From the NCBI GenBank assembly GCA_036504075.1, contig DASXVX010000055.1, positions 1 through 64,000 of the forward strand: a stretch of 64,000 nucleotides of DNA, written 5' to 3'. Made by a program: the position numbers and the translations under genes. The notes beneath the pieces are model-generated. The model searched no databases. It was not told the DNA's origin and saw only the letters and a list, made by a program, of their open reading frames with translations. Origin of the DNA: DASXVX01 sp036504075. GTDB lineage: Bacteria; Bacillota; Sulfobacillia; Symbiobacteriales; Symbiobacteriaceae. Positions 43,393 through 51,886 of the stretch are shown here, piece by piece (positions within the stretch are counted from its first letter, which is position 1; every line of letters starts with the position of its first letter).

Positions 43393-44654
43393 GAGCAGAT
43401 CCCTCCCAGCTCCGGGAACGGCGAGAGCGCTCGGGGCAGAATTCCGTGCAGGTAAGCAATGCAGACCCCATAATTGACGATCGGCACGCCGGCGGCCTCC
43501 GCCTTGCGCAGCCGGGTCATCATCAGTTGCCGGTTGACCATGCAGGCGCCGCAGTGGATGACCAGTTGGTACGACCCGAGGTCGGCGGGCAGCTCCCGCC
43601 CGTGGGCCCAGTGGAACTCCAGGTCGCCGCCCACGTAGTTGCGCAGCCAGCGGGGAATCTTGACGGTCCCGATATCGTCCGCCTGCTGGTGATGGGTGCA
43701 GGTCTCGGCGATCAGCACCCGGTCGCCGGGCTGCAGCCGCCCGATCGCTTGTGCCCCTGCGGCCAGTTGCGGCAGGTCGCCTTTCAGCCGGGCCATCAGA
43801 ATCGAGAAGGAGGTGAGGGGGATCTCCGGCGGCGTGTCCGCATCCACTTTGAGAAAGGCCTGGCTGTCCGTCACGACCAGGGCGGGCGGCCGCTTCAGCG
43901 CATCCAGCGCCGCTTTCAGCTCCCGCTCCTTGACGACCAGCGTCATGGCGTCCCGGTCCAGCACGTCCCGAATCGCCTCGACCTGCGGCAGAATCAGCCG
44001 CCCTTTCGGCGCTCCCAGGTCGATCGGCACCACCAGCAGTACGAGTTCGCCGGGGCCGATCAAATCGGAGAGCAGGCCGGTCTCCTCCCGCCCGGCCGGC
44101 GCCCGGGCGATGAGCGCCTGCCGCAGCAGGGCGACACCGGGTGAGGTCAGGCCGGGTGAGGTCAAGCCGGGTGAAGCCACGCCGGGTGAGGCGGCGCTGG
44201 ACGTGACGAACGGAAAGCCGAAGCGTTCTCCCAACGCCGCGGCCTGTCGGGCCGCCCCGGCGGGGTCCTGGTCGGCCTTGTTGACCGCCCCCACCGCCGG
44301 AATGCCCCGGGCCTTCAGCTCCTGCACCAGCAGGTCTTCCGACTCGCCCGGCTCCGCCCCGGCTTCGATCACCAGCACCGCCAGGTCGGTCCGGTCCAGC
44401 ACTTCCAGCGACCGGGCCACCCGCAGCCGCCCCAGGTCGCCCTCGTCGTCCAGGCCCGCCGTGTCCACCAGGACTACCGGACCCAGCGGCAGCAGCTCCA
44501 TGGCCCGGTTGACCGGGTCGGTCGTCGTGCCCGGCACCGGCGAGACCAGGGCGACATCGTGGCCGGCCAGCGCGTTGATCAGGCTGGACTTGCCGGCGTT
44601 GCGCCGGCCGAAGAGACCGATGTGCAGCCGTTCACCGGCGGGAGTTGCCACCAT
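43389..44654 (-). CDS. hydF: [FeFe]-hydrogenase maturation GTPase HydF
   Basis: A 421-residue scaffold GTPase. G1 is GRRNAGKSSLINAL, G2 PGTTTDP, G3 DTAGLDD and G4 NKAD. The C-terminal cluster ligands are in CTHHQQADDIG and HCGACMVNRQLM. HydF assembles and delivers the 2Fe subcluster to HydA. An unusual Ser-Pro-Gly-rich insert of four pentapeptides lies directly after the G5 region (TSSA). The gene overlaps the end of aspA by 23 nt. Confidence 0.95.
   Translation of the reverse strand: MVATPAGERLHIGLFGRRNAGKSSLINALAGHDVALVSPVPGTTTDPVNRAMELLPLGPVVLVDTAGLDDEGDLGRLRVARSLEVLDRTDLAVLVIEAGAEPGESEDLLVQELKARGIPAVGAVNKADQDPAGAARQAAALGERFGFPFVTSSAASPGVASPGLTSPGLTSPGVALLRQALIARAPAGREETGLLSDLIGPGELVLLVVPIDLGAPKGRLILPQVEAIRDVLDRDAMTLVVKERELKAALDALKRPPALVVTDSQAFLKVDADTPPEIPLTSFSILMARLKGDLPQLAAGAQAIGRLQPGDRVLIAETCTHHQQADDIGTVKIPRWLRNYVGGDLEFHWAHGRELPADLGSYQLVIHCGACMVNRQLMMTRLRKAEAAGVPIVNYGVCIAYLHGILPRALSPFPELGGICS
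44137..44196. repeat. Four 15-bp tandem units inside hydF
   Basis: Units of 15 bp starting CCGGGTGA at 44137, 44152, 44167 and 44182; the first two differ by one base. They encode the pentapeptides SPGVA, SPGLT, SPGLT, SPGVA on the minus strand. In-frame minisatellite. Confidence 0.92.
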
Positions 44655-45951
44655 GGGTCATCATCCTTTCCCCGAGCACTTCTTTCACGATCTCCGTTGC
44701 CGCATCGTAGCCGATTTTGGGCACCAGGGCCGCCGCCCCGGCGGTGGACCGCTCCAGCAACTCCCGGCAGCGTTCCGGGTCAGCGGCGATGCCGTCGATG
44801 CAGCGCTCCCGAAGCAGCCGGACGGCAGACGTCAGCGTGGTCAGCGAGCGGAGCAGATGATCGCCCATGAGCGGGAGGAAGGCGTTCAGCTCCAACTGTC
44901 CCGCCTGAGCCCCCAGCGTGATCGCCAGGTCCGAGGCCATCACCTGGTAGGCCGCCTGCGTCAACATCTCCGGTATCACCGGGTTCACTTTCCCCGGCAT
45001 GATGCTGGACCCCGCCTGCAGGGCCGGCAGGCGAATCTCGCCCAGCCCGCCCCGCGGGCCCGAGGAGAGCAGCCGCAGGTCGGCCGCCAGTTTCGCCAGG
45101 CTGGCGGCGCAGGCCTTGAGCCATCCGGAGACCTCCACCAGCAGGTCGGCGTTCTGCGTCGCCTCCACCGGGTTCTCCGCCCGGGCCAGCCCCAGCCCGG
45201 TGATGCGCCGGAGGTGCTCCAGCGCCCGGGAACTGTAGCCCCGCTCGGCGCCCACGCCCGTCCCGATGGCCGTGCCGCCCAGGTTCACCTGCCGGAGCCG
45301 CTCCTCGGCCTTGAACATCCGCCAGCGGTCCCGGGCGACCGCCTCGGCCCAGGCCCCGAACTCCTGCCCCAGCGTCATCGGCACCGCATCCTGCATTTCC
45401 GTGCGGCCCAGCTTGGCCACCCCGCCGAATTCGGTCTCTTTGGCCTGCAGGGCGGTCTGCAGATTCGCCAGTTCCGCCGCCAGCCCCCGGACCAGCCGGA
45501 TGGCGGCGATGCGCAGGGCGGTGGGGACCGTATCGTTGGTGGACTGGCACCGGTTTACCTGGTCGATCGGGTGAATCGTCCCATAGCTGCCCCGGGGCTG
45601 CCCGAGCAGCTCCAGCGCCCGGTTGGCCAGCACTTCGTTCATGTTCATGTTGAAAGAGGTGCCGGCGCCGCCCTGCAGGGCGTCCACCGGAAACTGGTCC
45701 GCCAGAGCGCCGGCCGCCACTTCGGCCGCCGCCGCCTGCAGGGCGTGTCCCGCCTCCGGCGTCAGCAGGCCCAGGTCGGTATTGGCCCGGGCGGCGGCCA
45801 GCTTCACTTCGGCCAGCGCCCGCACCCAGGCGGGGTGGACCGGCACGCCGGTCACCGGGAAGTTCTCCCCGGCCCGGAGGGTGTGAATACCCCAGTAAAC
45901 CGTCGCCGGTACGTCGCGCTCGCCCAGGGAATCCCGCTCCAGCCGTGTCAT
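44632..45951 (-). CDS. aspA: Aspartate ammonia-lyase
   Basis: A 439-residue member of the aspartase/fumarase superfamily. It carries the signature GSSIMPGKVNPV and the conserved blocks AGTSFNMNMNEVLANRALE and CQSTNDTVPTALR; the combination favours aspartase (aspartate to fumarate plus ammonia) over fumarase. ATG 45951 has GGAGG seven nt upstream, better than the start at 45987. It heads the maturation operon and overlaps hydF. This linkage recurs in other bacteria and suggests that AspA supplies ammonia for the bridging amine of the H-cluster, which is an inference. Confidence 0.9.
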   Translation of the reverse strand: MTRLERDSLGERDVPATVYWGIHTLRAGENFPVTGVPVHPAWVRALAEVKLAAARANTDLGLLTPEAGHALQAAAAEVAAGALADQFPVDALQGGAGTSFNMNMNEVLANRALELLGQPRGSYGTIHPIDQVNRCQSTNDTVPTALRIAAIRLVRGLAAELANLQTALQAKETEFGGVAKLGRTEMQDAVPMTLGQEFGAWAEAVARDRWRMFKAEERLRQVNLGGTAIGTGVGAERGYSSRALEHLRRITGLGLARAENPVEATQNADLLVEVSGWLKACAASLAKLAADLRLLSSGPRGGLGEIRLPALQAGSSIMPGKVNPVIPEMLTQAAYQVMASDLAITLGAQAGQLELNAFLPLMGDHLLRSLTTLTSAVRLLRERCIDGIAADPERCRELLERSTAGAAALVPKIGYDAATEIVKEVLGERMMTHGGNSRR

Positions 45952-46008
45952 GCCATCGCCTCCTCTGCCTGTGTCTTGCACATTCATGGTTTTCAGTAGA
46001 GTGTGTTA

Positions 46009-46026
46009 ATGTGAATCCGTTCACAA
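46009..46026. promoter_or_regulatory. Rex-like operator of the aspA-hydFEG operon
   Basis: ATGTGAATCCGTTCACAA (reverse complement TTGTGAACGGATTCACAT), the same 18-bp pattern as at the hydrogenase operons, 57 bp upstream of the aspA start. A looser site TTGTTAATCGGTTTTACAA lies further out at 46096-46114 with one extra base between the arms. Confidence 0.7.
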
Positions 46027-46155
46027 GCGTCTGGGTCCATCTTACTGTACGGGCGGCGGGCGGGGAAGATCGCAAAGGGACTAAAGTGTGATATTTTGTT
46101 AATCGGTTTTACAAAGTAGACCCCACGCTTTTGGGCTAGATCAGAGGAACGAGAC

Positions 46156-46185
46156 GGGCGTCCATCCGGCGGAGGATGGACGCCC
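46156..46185 (-). terminator. Terminator of the 85-residue membrane protein gene
   Basis: A 12-bp perfect stem GGGCGTCCATCC/GGATGGACGCCC (46156-46167 with 46174-46185), nine nt past the stop codon. The following T-run is weak. Confidence 0.75.
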
Positions 46186-46193
46186 GGAGGGGG

Positions 46194-46451
46194 CTATCTT
46201 CGGATTGCACAGTTCGCCACCAACGAGGCGGCGAGGATGGCGAAGAACAGCAGGGCCACTTTCGCACAGCCGCTGCACCCCTGGGTCACGCCCCGGTTCA
46301 TCTCCGGGGTGCCCCGGTCGGCGTCGTCCTGCGCGACCTCCCGGAGCATCTGGTCGGCGTACGGTTCCGCCGGCGGATTCTTCACCCGCCGTCCCACCCG
46401 GAACCGCCGGGCTTTCGGATCGGACTCCGGTCCCCTGTTCTCGTCGTCCAT
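46194..46451 (-). CDS. Small membrane protein, unknown function
   Basis: An 85-residue protein starting MDDENRGPESDPKARRFRVG, with a charged N-terminal part and a single C-terminal membrane helix (VALLFFAILAASLVANCAI). Two cysteines (CSGC) precede the helix. The layout suggests a cytoplasmic or tail-anchored protein. ATG 46451 lies six nt behind AAAGGGGTG; a longer frame further upstream has no ribosome site. A hairpin (46467-46474 with 46480-46487) lies just upstream of the ribosome site. I do not recognise a family. Confidence 0.65.
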   Translation of the reverse strand: MDDENRGPESDPKARRFRVGRRVKNPPAEPYADQMLREVAQDDADRGTPEMNRGVTQGCSGCAKVALLFFAILAASLVANCAIRR

Positions 46452-46527
46452 GCCTGACACCCCTTTGCTGGGGATTATTTCCCCAGCGCCCCGGTGCAAT
46501 CCTGCCCGCGGCCGGGGCGAGCAAAAG

Positions 46528-46552
46528 CCCGCAACCGGAGCGGCTGTGGGCC
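46528..46552 (-). terminator. Terminator of the 293-residue protein gene
   Basis: Stem GCCCGCA/TGTGGGC (46528-46534 with 46546-46552) plus an inner CCG/CGG, followed on the minus strand by TTTTGC. It lies about 40 nt beyond the stop. Confidence 0.65.
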
Positions 46553-46590
46553 TGATTTGCCGGTTGGCCAAGGGCAGCTGTCGCAGCACG

Positions 46591-47472
46591 TCAGTGCAGG
46601 AGCGGCTGGGCGTCCAGCGCACGCAGCGGCCGGTAGATGTCCGTGCTGTCAAAGCGGACCACCGGGCCGTAGGTGGCCCAGGGTGAATTTACGGCGCCCG
46701 CCGCCCCCTGGGTCAGTTCAACTGCCGTCCGGAGGGAGATTTCCGTCTTGGCGTGGTCCACCGTCGCGGCCAGCGGCCGGATTACCAGGAACGCCCGGTT
46801 GTCCAGGGGGATCACCTCGCGGTCGTCGAACCCGTTGGGGCGATCCCGCACGACGTCCACCACGGCCCAGGCCAGGTGGAATCCACCTTTCACAGCGGCG
46901 GCCTGGACCCGGGCGGCCGCCCCCTGCAGCCAGGCCTTCAGCTTGTCGGGGTTCGTCTGGAGCGCACTCGTCCAGGTGTCGTAGTCTCGTACGGAGATGA
47001 TGCCGACCAGGGTGGGACTGCCGGATGCCTGGCGCATTTTCTGGTAGTCCACGAAGATGACGGACCCGCCTGCCCGGTACAGCCCGAAATCGGTCCTGAG
47101 CGCCATCCGGGCCTCGTCGAGGGTGGTCGCCGCCCCCGGGAAGTAGACGTCTTGTGGGTCGGGACTCACCGCCTGCGGCCCAGGTGGGGGGACGATCGGA
47201 TTCGGCGCGGTGACCGGCGAGGCGCCACTCGCCAGATTCGTCCCGGCGCCGGTGGGAATGATCCAGGAGGAGTCGCCCGGCGGCAAGGTCGTGCGGGCCG
47301 GTGGCGCCATGGTGGTTTGGTCGGGCCCCGTTCGCAGGGTGCCGGGCGTCAGGACCCCGGGCCGGTAGGTGGCGACCCCCATGCCCGCGACAAAACCGAG
47401 GGCCAATACGACCGGAATGGCGGCGAACAGGGGCCAGAGTGGCCAGCCAGATTCTTTGTGGACCGATTGCAC
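46591..47472 (-). CDS. Membrane-anchored protein, unknown function
   Basis: A 293-residue protein with one N-terminal membrane helix (about residues 11-33, PLWPLFAAIPVVLALGFVAGMGVA). A Pro/Thr/Ser-rich linker of about 80 residues follows, then a globular domain (YFPGAATTLDEARMALRTDFGLY to the C-terminus). This is the look of an extracytoplasmic protein anchored at its N-terminus. The start is GTG 47472 with GGAGGGAG about eight nt upstream; a longer frame to 47532 lacks a site. It is divergent from the O-antigen-ligase-like gene. I do not recognise the domain. Confidence 0.65.
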   Translation of the reverse strand: MQSVHKESGWPLWPLFAAIPVVLALGFVAGMGVATYRPGVLTPGTLRTGPDQTTMAPPARTTLPPGDSSWIIPTGAGTNLASGASPVTAPNPIVPPPGPQAVSPDPQDVYFPGAATTLDEARMALRTDFGLYRAGGSVIFVDYQKMRQASGSPTLVGIISVRDYDTWTSALQTNPDKLKAWLQGAAARVQAAAVKGGFHLAWAVVDVVRDRPNGFDDREVIPLDNRAFLVIRPLAATVDHAKTEISLRTAVELTQGAAGAVNSPWATYGPVVRFDSTDIYRPLRALDAQPLLH

Positions 47473-47561
47473 GAGAACTCCCTCCGGTGTGAAAAGCAGG
47501 CTCAACGGGAAAAAATGGCGAAAGATGGCCAAACGGTTTTTACTAAGAGGATGGGTACGGA

Positions 47562-49472
47562 ATGAGTGAACTCGCCCTCATGGCCCTGCTGGGGGCCGGG
47601 GCGTTCTGGGATGGGCTGTATTCCCCGGGGCAGCAGTTGATCCTCACGGCCGGACTGGCGCTCCTGATACTGGTCAGGGGCAGGTCGGCCGCAGGGTCGC
47701 GCCTTCAAGCCGCAGGGTCGCACCAGGATGAGGCCGCAGGGTCGCGCCTGGAGGAGGCCGTGGCCCTGGCCCTGCTGGCGGTGGGAGTGGCGTCTTCGCT
47801 GGCCGCACCGGCCGCCGCGTCCATGGCAGCCCACGGGCCGCTGCTTGCCGCCGGTTGGTTCCTGGCCTGGGTAGCGGGCCGGCAGCTTTCTGGCGACGAC
47901 CGGGCCTGCCGGTTGCTGGGGCGTACGTTTGCCATGCTGGGAACAGTTATGACATTCGGCGGTGTGGCGCTGATGTCCTATCTGCCGGCGCATCATACCG
48001 GACGGCTGGCCGCATTCCTGGGCTACCCCATCGCCGTGGGCGTGCTGGGGCTGCTCGGGCTGGCCGGCAGCCTGCCGTGGCTCGTCGAACAACGCTGGTG
48101 GGTCCCGGCGCTGGTCTTCGGCAACGGGGCGGCGATTTTGCTGTCCGGTTCCCGGGGCGTCTGGGCCGTGGGCGTGCTGCTGGCGGCATATCTCACCTGG
48201 GCGGCGCCGCAACTTCTCCGAAAGGTCGGGGCGGGGCTGGCCGCTGCTTTTGCCGCCGCCCTCTGGGCCGGTCCGGCCATCGCCGGGCGTCAGGTGGGCC
48301 CCGCACTCGCCGTTCTCCTCACGGGATGTTTGACGGTCCTCCTGCTCCATTGGTTCCCACTCGGGCGCCGGCGGCGGTGGCTCTGGTTCGGAGCCGCCGC
48401 CGCGTGGGTCCTGGCGCTGGCCTGCGCGCCGGGCTGGCCCTGGTTTTTGGGGCGGGCCACGGCGCTGCCGCTGACGGAAGGCTCGTCGGTGGAGCGGCTG
48501 GCGTTCATCCGGGATGGGCTGCGCATCAGCCTGAGCCGCCCGCTGGGGGCCGGCTACCGGGCCTGGACCGCTCTGCACTTGCAGGGGGCCGGCTACGCCT
48601 ATTACTCGGCGGAGGTGCACAGCGCACCGCTCGACCTCGCCATCGGGTTCGGCTGGGCGGCGGCGGCGGGGTTTCTGCTGCTGCTGGGGCGGTTCCTGGC
48701 GGGCCTGCGGCACGGGCGGGCCTGGTCGCCCGAGCGGCTGGCCGTTCTGGCCGGCCTGGCGGCCCTGGGCGTCCATTCGCTGGCGGACTGGGATCTCAGC
48801 TACGGCCTCTTCGCCGTGCCGCTCTGGCTGGGCTTCGGGCTAATGGCGCCGGCCCCGGCGAGGGCGAAGGACTGGCGCCTGCCGTTCGGCCTGACCACCG
48901 CAGTGGCGGGCCTGGCATTGGCCGGAACGGTGGTGCTGGGCGCCGGGGATATTTTCGAAGGGCTCGCCGAACAGGCGCTGGCTGCCGGCCGGCCGGAGGT
49001 TGCCTACCGGCACGCGGCCATGGCGACGGCGGTCAGCCCGTGGAACGACATGGCCCACGCGATGGCCGGCCAGGCCCTCCGGCGGCTGGGGCGGCGGGCC
49101 GAGGCGCTGTCCGAGTTCGGGCGGGCCCGGAGTCTGGGGCCGTATGAGCCCTGGTACGCCGAACTGGCGGCCGCCACCTTCTGGGAAGACGGCCGCCCCC
49201 GCGAAGCCGCGGCGGCTTATCGCGACTACGTCCGGCTCTGGCCCTGGCAGGTCCCGGCGTACGAGGAGGCGCTCTCCGCCAACTTGGACATGCTGCTGCG
49301 GGCCTCCGTGGTCGGCGACCGGCCGCTCCAGGCGGACCTGCTTGAGAACGGACGGGCGATTCTCGCGGCCCTCGATGCCCAGAAAGCAAAGGAGCCCCGG
49401 GCCACGCCACGGGCGCCCATGCAGGTGGATAAGCCGGTCATTCGCGAGGCCCGGGACCGGTTCGGGCGTTAG
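47562..49472 (+). CDS. O-antigen ligase/polymerase-like membrane protein with C-terminal TPR region
   Basis: A 636-residue protein with about 11-12 membrane helices, then a soluble C-terminal part of about 170 residues with TPR-like helical pairs (AGQALRRLGRRAEALSEFGRARSLGP, AAYRDYVRLWPWQVPAYEEAL). The Wzy_C-type signature lies near residues 305-370 (RLAFIRDGLRISLSRPLGAGYRAW followed by EVHSAPLDLAIGFGW). It would ligate or polymerise surface glycans. A hydrophilic insert with three AAGS repeats follows the second helix. The stop overlaps that of the convergent deacetylase gene by 4 nt. Confidence 0.78.
   Translation: MSELALMALLGAGAFWDGLYSPGQQLILTAGLALLILVRGRSAAGSRLQAAGSHQDEAAGSRLEEAVALALLAVGVASSLAAPAAASMAAHGPLLAAGWFLAWVAGRQLSGDDRACRLLGRTFAMLGTVMTFGGVALMSYLPAHHTGRLAAFLGYPIAVGVLGLLGLAGSLPWLVEQRWWVPALVFGNGAAILLSGSRGVWAVGVLLAAYLTWAAPQLLRKVGAGLAAAFAAALWAGPAIAGRQVGPALAVLLTGCLTVLLLHWFPLGRRRRWLWFGAAAAWVLALACAPGWPWFLGRATALPLTEGSSVERLAFIRDGLRISLSRPLGAGYRAWTALHLQGAGYAYYSAEVHSAPLDLAIGFGWAAAAGFLLLLGRFLAGLRHGRAWSPERLAVLAGLAALGVHSLADWDLSYGLFAVPLWLGFGLMAPAPARAKDWRLPFGLTTAVAGLALAGTVVLGAGDIFEGLAEQALAAGRPEVAYRHAAMATAVSPWNDMAHAMAGQALRRLGRRAEALSEFGRARSLGPYEPWYAELAAATFWEDGRPREAAAAYRDYVRLWPWQVPAYEEALSANLDMLLRASVVGDRPLQADLLENGRAILAALDAQKAKEPRATPRAPMQVDKPVIREARDRFGR
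47688..47745. repeat. Three copies of GCCGCAGGGTCGC inside the ligase-like gene
   Basis: The 13-mer occurs at 47688-47700, 47709-47721 and 47733-47745, spaced 21 and 24 bp so the reading frame is kept. They encode AAGSR, AAGSH, AAGSR in a loop between membrane helices. Confidence 0.9.
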
Positions 49473-50608
49473 TACTCCCGCCCCCGGACCGCTAAGTCGA
49501 TCACCTGGTCGGCGTCGAAGAGGTTCAGGAGGAGTTTGCGCTGCGAGTGCAGCGAGATGCCGTCGATGTGCCGCCGGTCCATGCGGATGTACGCGGGCGC
49601 CACCTGCAGGTACGGCTGCCCCCCGATGGCGCAGAGCACCCGGAAGCCCTGGTCGAGCAAGTACTGGAACTTCGGGTCGCTCGGGAAAACCTGGGAGCCG
49701 AACGGATAGATATAGACCGGCGTCGGGCCCACCAGGGGTTCCACTTCTGCCTTCCAGCGCTGGGTGTCCCGGACAAACGTCTCGTACTTGATTTTGGCCG
49801 CGTCCAGGTGGCCCCAGCCGTGGGAAGCGAACGACCAGCCCGTCTCCTTCAGACGCTGCACCACGCGGACGGCCTCTTGCTTCTCCCGGGCGTAAGCCGG
49901 GGAGTCGGGGTTATTCGTGCGGTACCCCAGAATCCCTTCGTACCCGGTCAGGGCGATGACGCCCCTGGCGCCGTCCAGGGCGAAGTCCGGGTGGGCCCGG
50001 ACAAACCCGTCCAGGAGCGGCACAATTTCGTTGTCGTAGGCGACGACCCGCTCGCCGTTGTCGTTCACCGACTCGGTGGCGACGTTTCCCTGCTCATCGA
50101 GAATCAGCCGGTATACGTTCCCATGCTGCCGCATGTAGTCGTAGTAGTTCATGTCGTCGATCGAGAGCACCAGCGGCTTCTTATGCGCCGGCAGCATGAG
50201 CGGCCTCTTCACGAGCACCGGCCTGCCGTTTTCCGGCTTTTCCTCATAGAGCGACCGAATGTCCACCAGGATGTAATCGTTCTGGTATAAGGCGTCCACG
50301 ATCCGGTCGAACTCTTTTACGGTGACGAACCAGTCGTTGTAGCCTTTGGCCATGTTCCCCTTGAAAGCCCGGTCCGGGTAGACCACCAGCGGATGAAAGA
50401 AAATATGCTCCACGGGGCCGTCGTAGGGGACCAGGCTCGTAGGGGCAGGTTGGGGTGTGGGCGGGGGCGCCGGGTCGGGCGCAGCCTGGGCCACGGGCTG
50501 AGACACCGGCGTAGCCGCCCGGGCGTGAAACCGGGAAGAGCCGAATACAGCGGTGGCAAAGATCAGAAAGGCCGCCACCACAGCGACCGTCCACCATTTC
50601 CCGGACAT
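49469..50608 (-). CDS. Polysaccharide deacetylase family protein, membrane-anchored
   Basis: A 379-residue protein with an N-terminal signal/anchor helix (residues 5-24) and a Pro-rich linker. The NodB-like domain shows the metal-binding Asp pair in LVLSIDDMNYYDYM and the His pair in FASHGWGHLD. It would remove acetyl groups from a cell-wall or capsular glycan outside the membrane. GGAGGGATCGGC precedes ATG 50608. It converges on the O-antigen-ligase-like gene, so the region seems devoted to the envelope. Confidence 0.85.
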   Translation of the reverse strand: MSGKWWTVAVVAAFLIFATAVFGSSRFHARAATPVSQPVAQAAPDPAPPPTPQPAPTSLVPYDGPVEHIFFHPLVVYPDRAFKGNMAKGYNDWFVTVKEFDRIVDALYQNDYILVDIRSLYEEKPENGRPVLVKRPLMLPAHKKPLVLSIDDMNYYDYMRQHGNVYRLILDEQGNVATESVNDNGERVVAYDNEIVPLLDGFVRAHPDFALDGARGVIALTGYEGILGYRTNNPDSPAYAREKQEAVRVVQRLKETGWSFASHGWGHLDAAKIKYETFVRDTQRWKAEVEPLVGPTPVYIYPFGSQVFPSDPKFQYLLDQGFRVLCAIGGQPYLQVAPAYIRMDRRHIDGISLHSQRKLLLNLFDADQVIDLAVRGREY

Positions 50609-50740
50609 GCCGATCCCTCCAGTTCCATATCTCCTACTGCTCTTAACGGCTCCGACTCGGAAAAGTTGTGCGAAAGCCGGGGTACTACTCCCCGGCGAAT
50701 AACTTTATGCACCAGTCCCAGGGCCTGTGACACTCATGAG

Positions 50741-50769
50741 AAGGGGTGAGCCGTTGTGGCTCACCCCTT
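50741..50769 (-). terminator. Terminator of the 124-residue protein gene
   Basis: A 12-bp perfect stem AAGGGGTGAGCC/GGCTCACCCCTT (50741-50752 with 50758-50769) with a 5-nt loop, 18 nt beyond the stop. Confidence 0.85.
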
Positions 50770-50787
50770 CGATCTGTGTACGCCCCC

Positions 50788-51162
50788 TCAGGCGGTGATG
50801 GCGATCAGGTGCAGGAGTTGCTGATAGCTGGCTGCGGCGTCGTCGCCGGCCTGAAAGACCGCGGTGGAGACCAGCCCGGCCGTAGGCTCGAACCGGAGGC
50901 GCAAGAGTCCCTGCGGGTCGTAGCCCAGCCCGGAGATGCGCGCAATGGGAATGTCGTACGTGCGCTCGCCACGCTCTCCCACCAGGCGGAGCCGGCCACC
51001 CACCCGCCCAATCCAGACCGATTGCGGCCGGCTGATGCTCGGATGCCCGTCCAGGTAAAACAGGCGGAACGCTACGGGGTTGCCGGGCAGGTGGCCGGCG
51101 GCCCGGCGCCGGTAGAACTCCTCGCCCTGCATGAACGACAGAAGGGCTTTGACCGTCGTCAT
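50788..51162 (-). CDS. Hypothetical protein
   Basis: A 124-residue soluble protein, MTTVKALLSFMQGEEFYRRR and onward, rich in beta-strand-like stretches (QSVWIGRVGGRLRLVGERGERTYDIP, GLLRLRFEPTAGLVSTAVF) and ending in a helix. No signal or membrane helix. The ribosome site GGGAG lies about ten nt upstream of the ATG. It is preceded by another unknown gene on the same strand, about 117 nt away. No family recognised. Confidence 0.6.
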   Translation of the reverse strand: MTTVKALLSFMQGEEFYRRRAAGHLPGNPVAFRLFYLDGHPSISRPQSVWIGRVGGRLRLVGERGERTYDIPIARISGLGYDPQGLLRLRFEPTAGLVSTAVFQAGDDAAASYQQLLHLIAITA

Positions 51163-51279
51163 GGCTTTTCACTCCCAGCGAAATCGTTACTCCAATACTA
51201 CCAATTATTGCCAATAAATGCAAGGGGCAGGGAAAAATTTCCCCGCCCGACTTTTGCGGCCGATCTCCGAGCACCGCAG

Positions 51280-51723
51280 TCAGCCGCCTGTGGCGCTAGG
51301 CCACTCCCCCATGAGGCCGCCGTCGGAGTCCAGCGTCTGCTGGCCCCAGTCGTACAGTTGCGCGAACTCCGTCCGGTGCATGAAGATCGCCGCACCGTCC
51401 ACTGCACCGGGGTGTGAGTGTGATATGGCCGGCGTTGCCTGGTCGAACCGCTCAAACCGGACGGTCAGGACCTCCGGGTCGTCGCCCAGGGCCCATTCCG
51501 TCTCCCGGCAAATCCCCTTGAGCGCTTCGGCCGTGGCGTCGCTCCGGGCCTCCAGCACGCAGCCGAGCGCCGGCGTTCCGGTGTCGCGGGGAATGTGGAC
51601 CACGTCGGTGCAGCGGGTCACCTCGGCCTCGGCCCCGTACGAGCGGAGCATCTGCACGCCCCGAATCAGGTGCCCGAGCCGGTCGCCTCTGGTCGTCATC
51701 AACTTGAAGTGGACCGTCGCCAT
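51280..51723 (-). CDS. Hypothetical protein
   Basis: A 147-residue soluble protein starting MATVHFKLMTTRGDRLGHLI. The ATG at 51723 follows GGGGAGG by seven nt; a longer frame to 51888 has no ribosome site and overlaps the divergent protease start. Composition is mixed alpha/beta, with one Cys near residue 39 and one near 54. It may be co-transcribed with the next small gene downstream. No family recognised. Confidence 0.6.
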   Translation of the reverse strand: MATVHFKLMTTRGDRLGHLIRGVQMLRSYGAEAEVTRCTDVVHIPRDTGTPALGCVLEARSDATAEALKGICRETEWALGDDPEVLTVRFERFDQATPAISHSHPGAVDGAAIFMHRTEFAQLYDWGQQTLDSDGGLMGEWPSATGG

Positions 51724-51886
51724 CGTCGTGCCTCCCCGGTTGGAATCTCGTTCTGCTATAACATGCGCGGTGCTCGCCAATCCCATAGACAACAGAATGT
51801 ACCAGCAATTACTGAAGAGGGGAGTTACCCCCTTTGTCGAATCGTGTCGATAGGCCGTTTGAATAAGTAAAGTGCAGGAGGCGCTC

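Noticed and set aside
43696..45999. 767-codon plus-strand open frame
   Set aside because: Antisense to hydF and aspA, which are certain from their motifs.
46096..46114. Sixth Rex-like operator upstream of aspA
   Set aside because: TTGTTAATCGGTTTTACAA has seven rather than six bases between the arms, so I mention it only as a loose site.
46194..46652. Longer version of the 85-residue membrane protein
   Set aside because: The extra 67 N-terminal codons cross the terminator of the upstream gene and have no ribosome site; the ATG at 46451 does.
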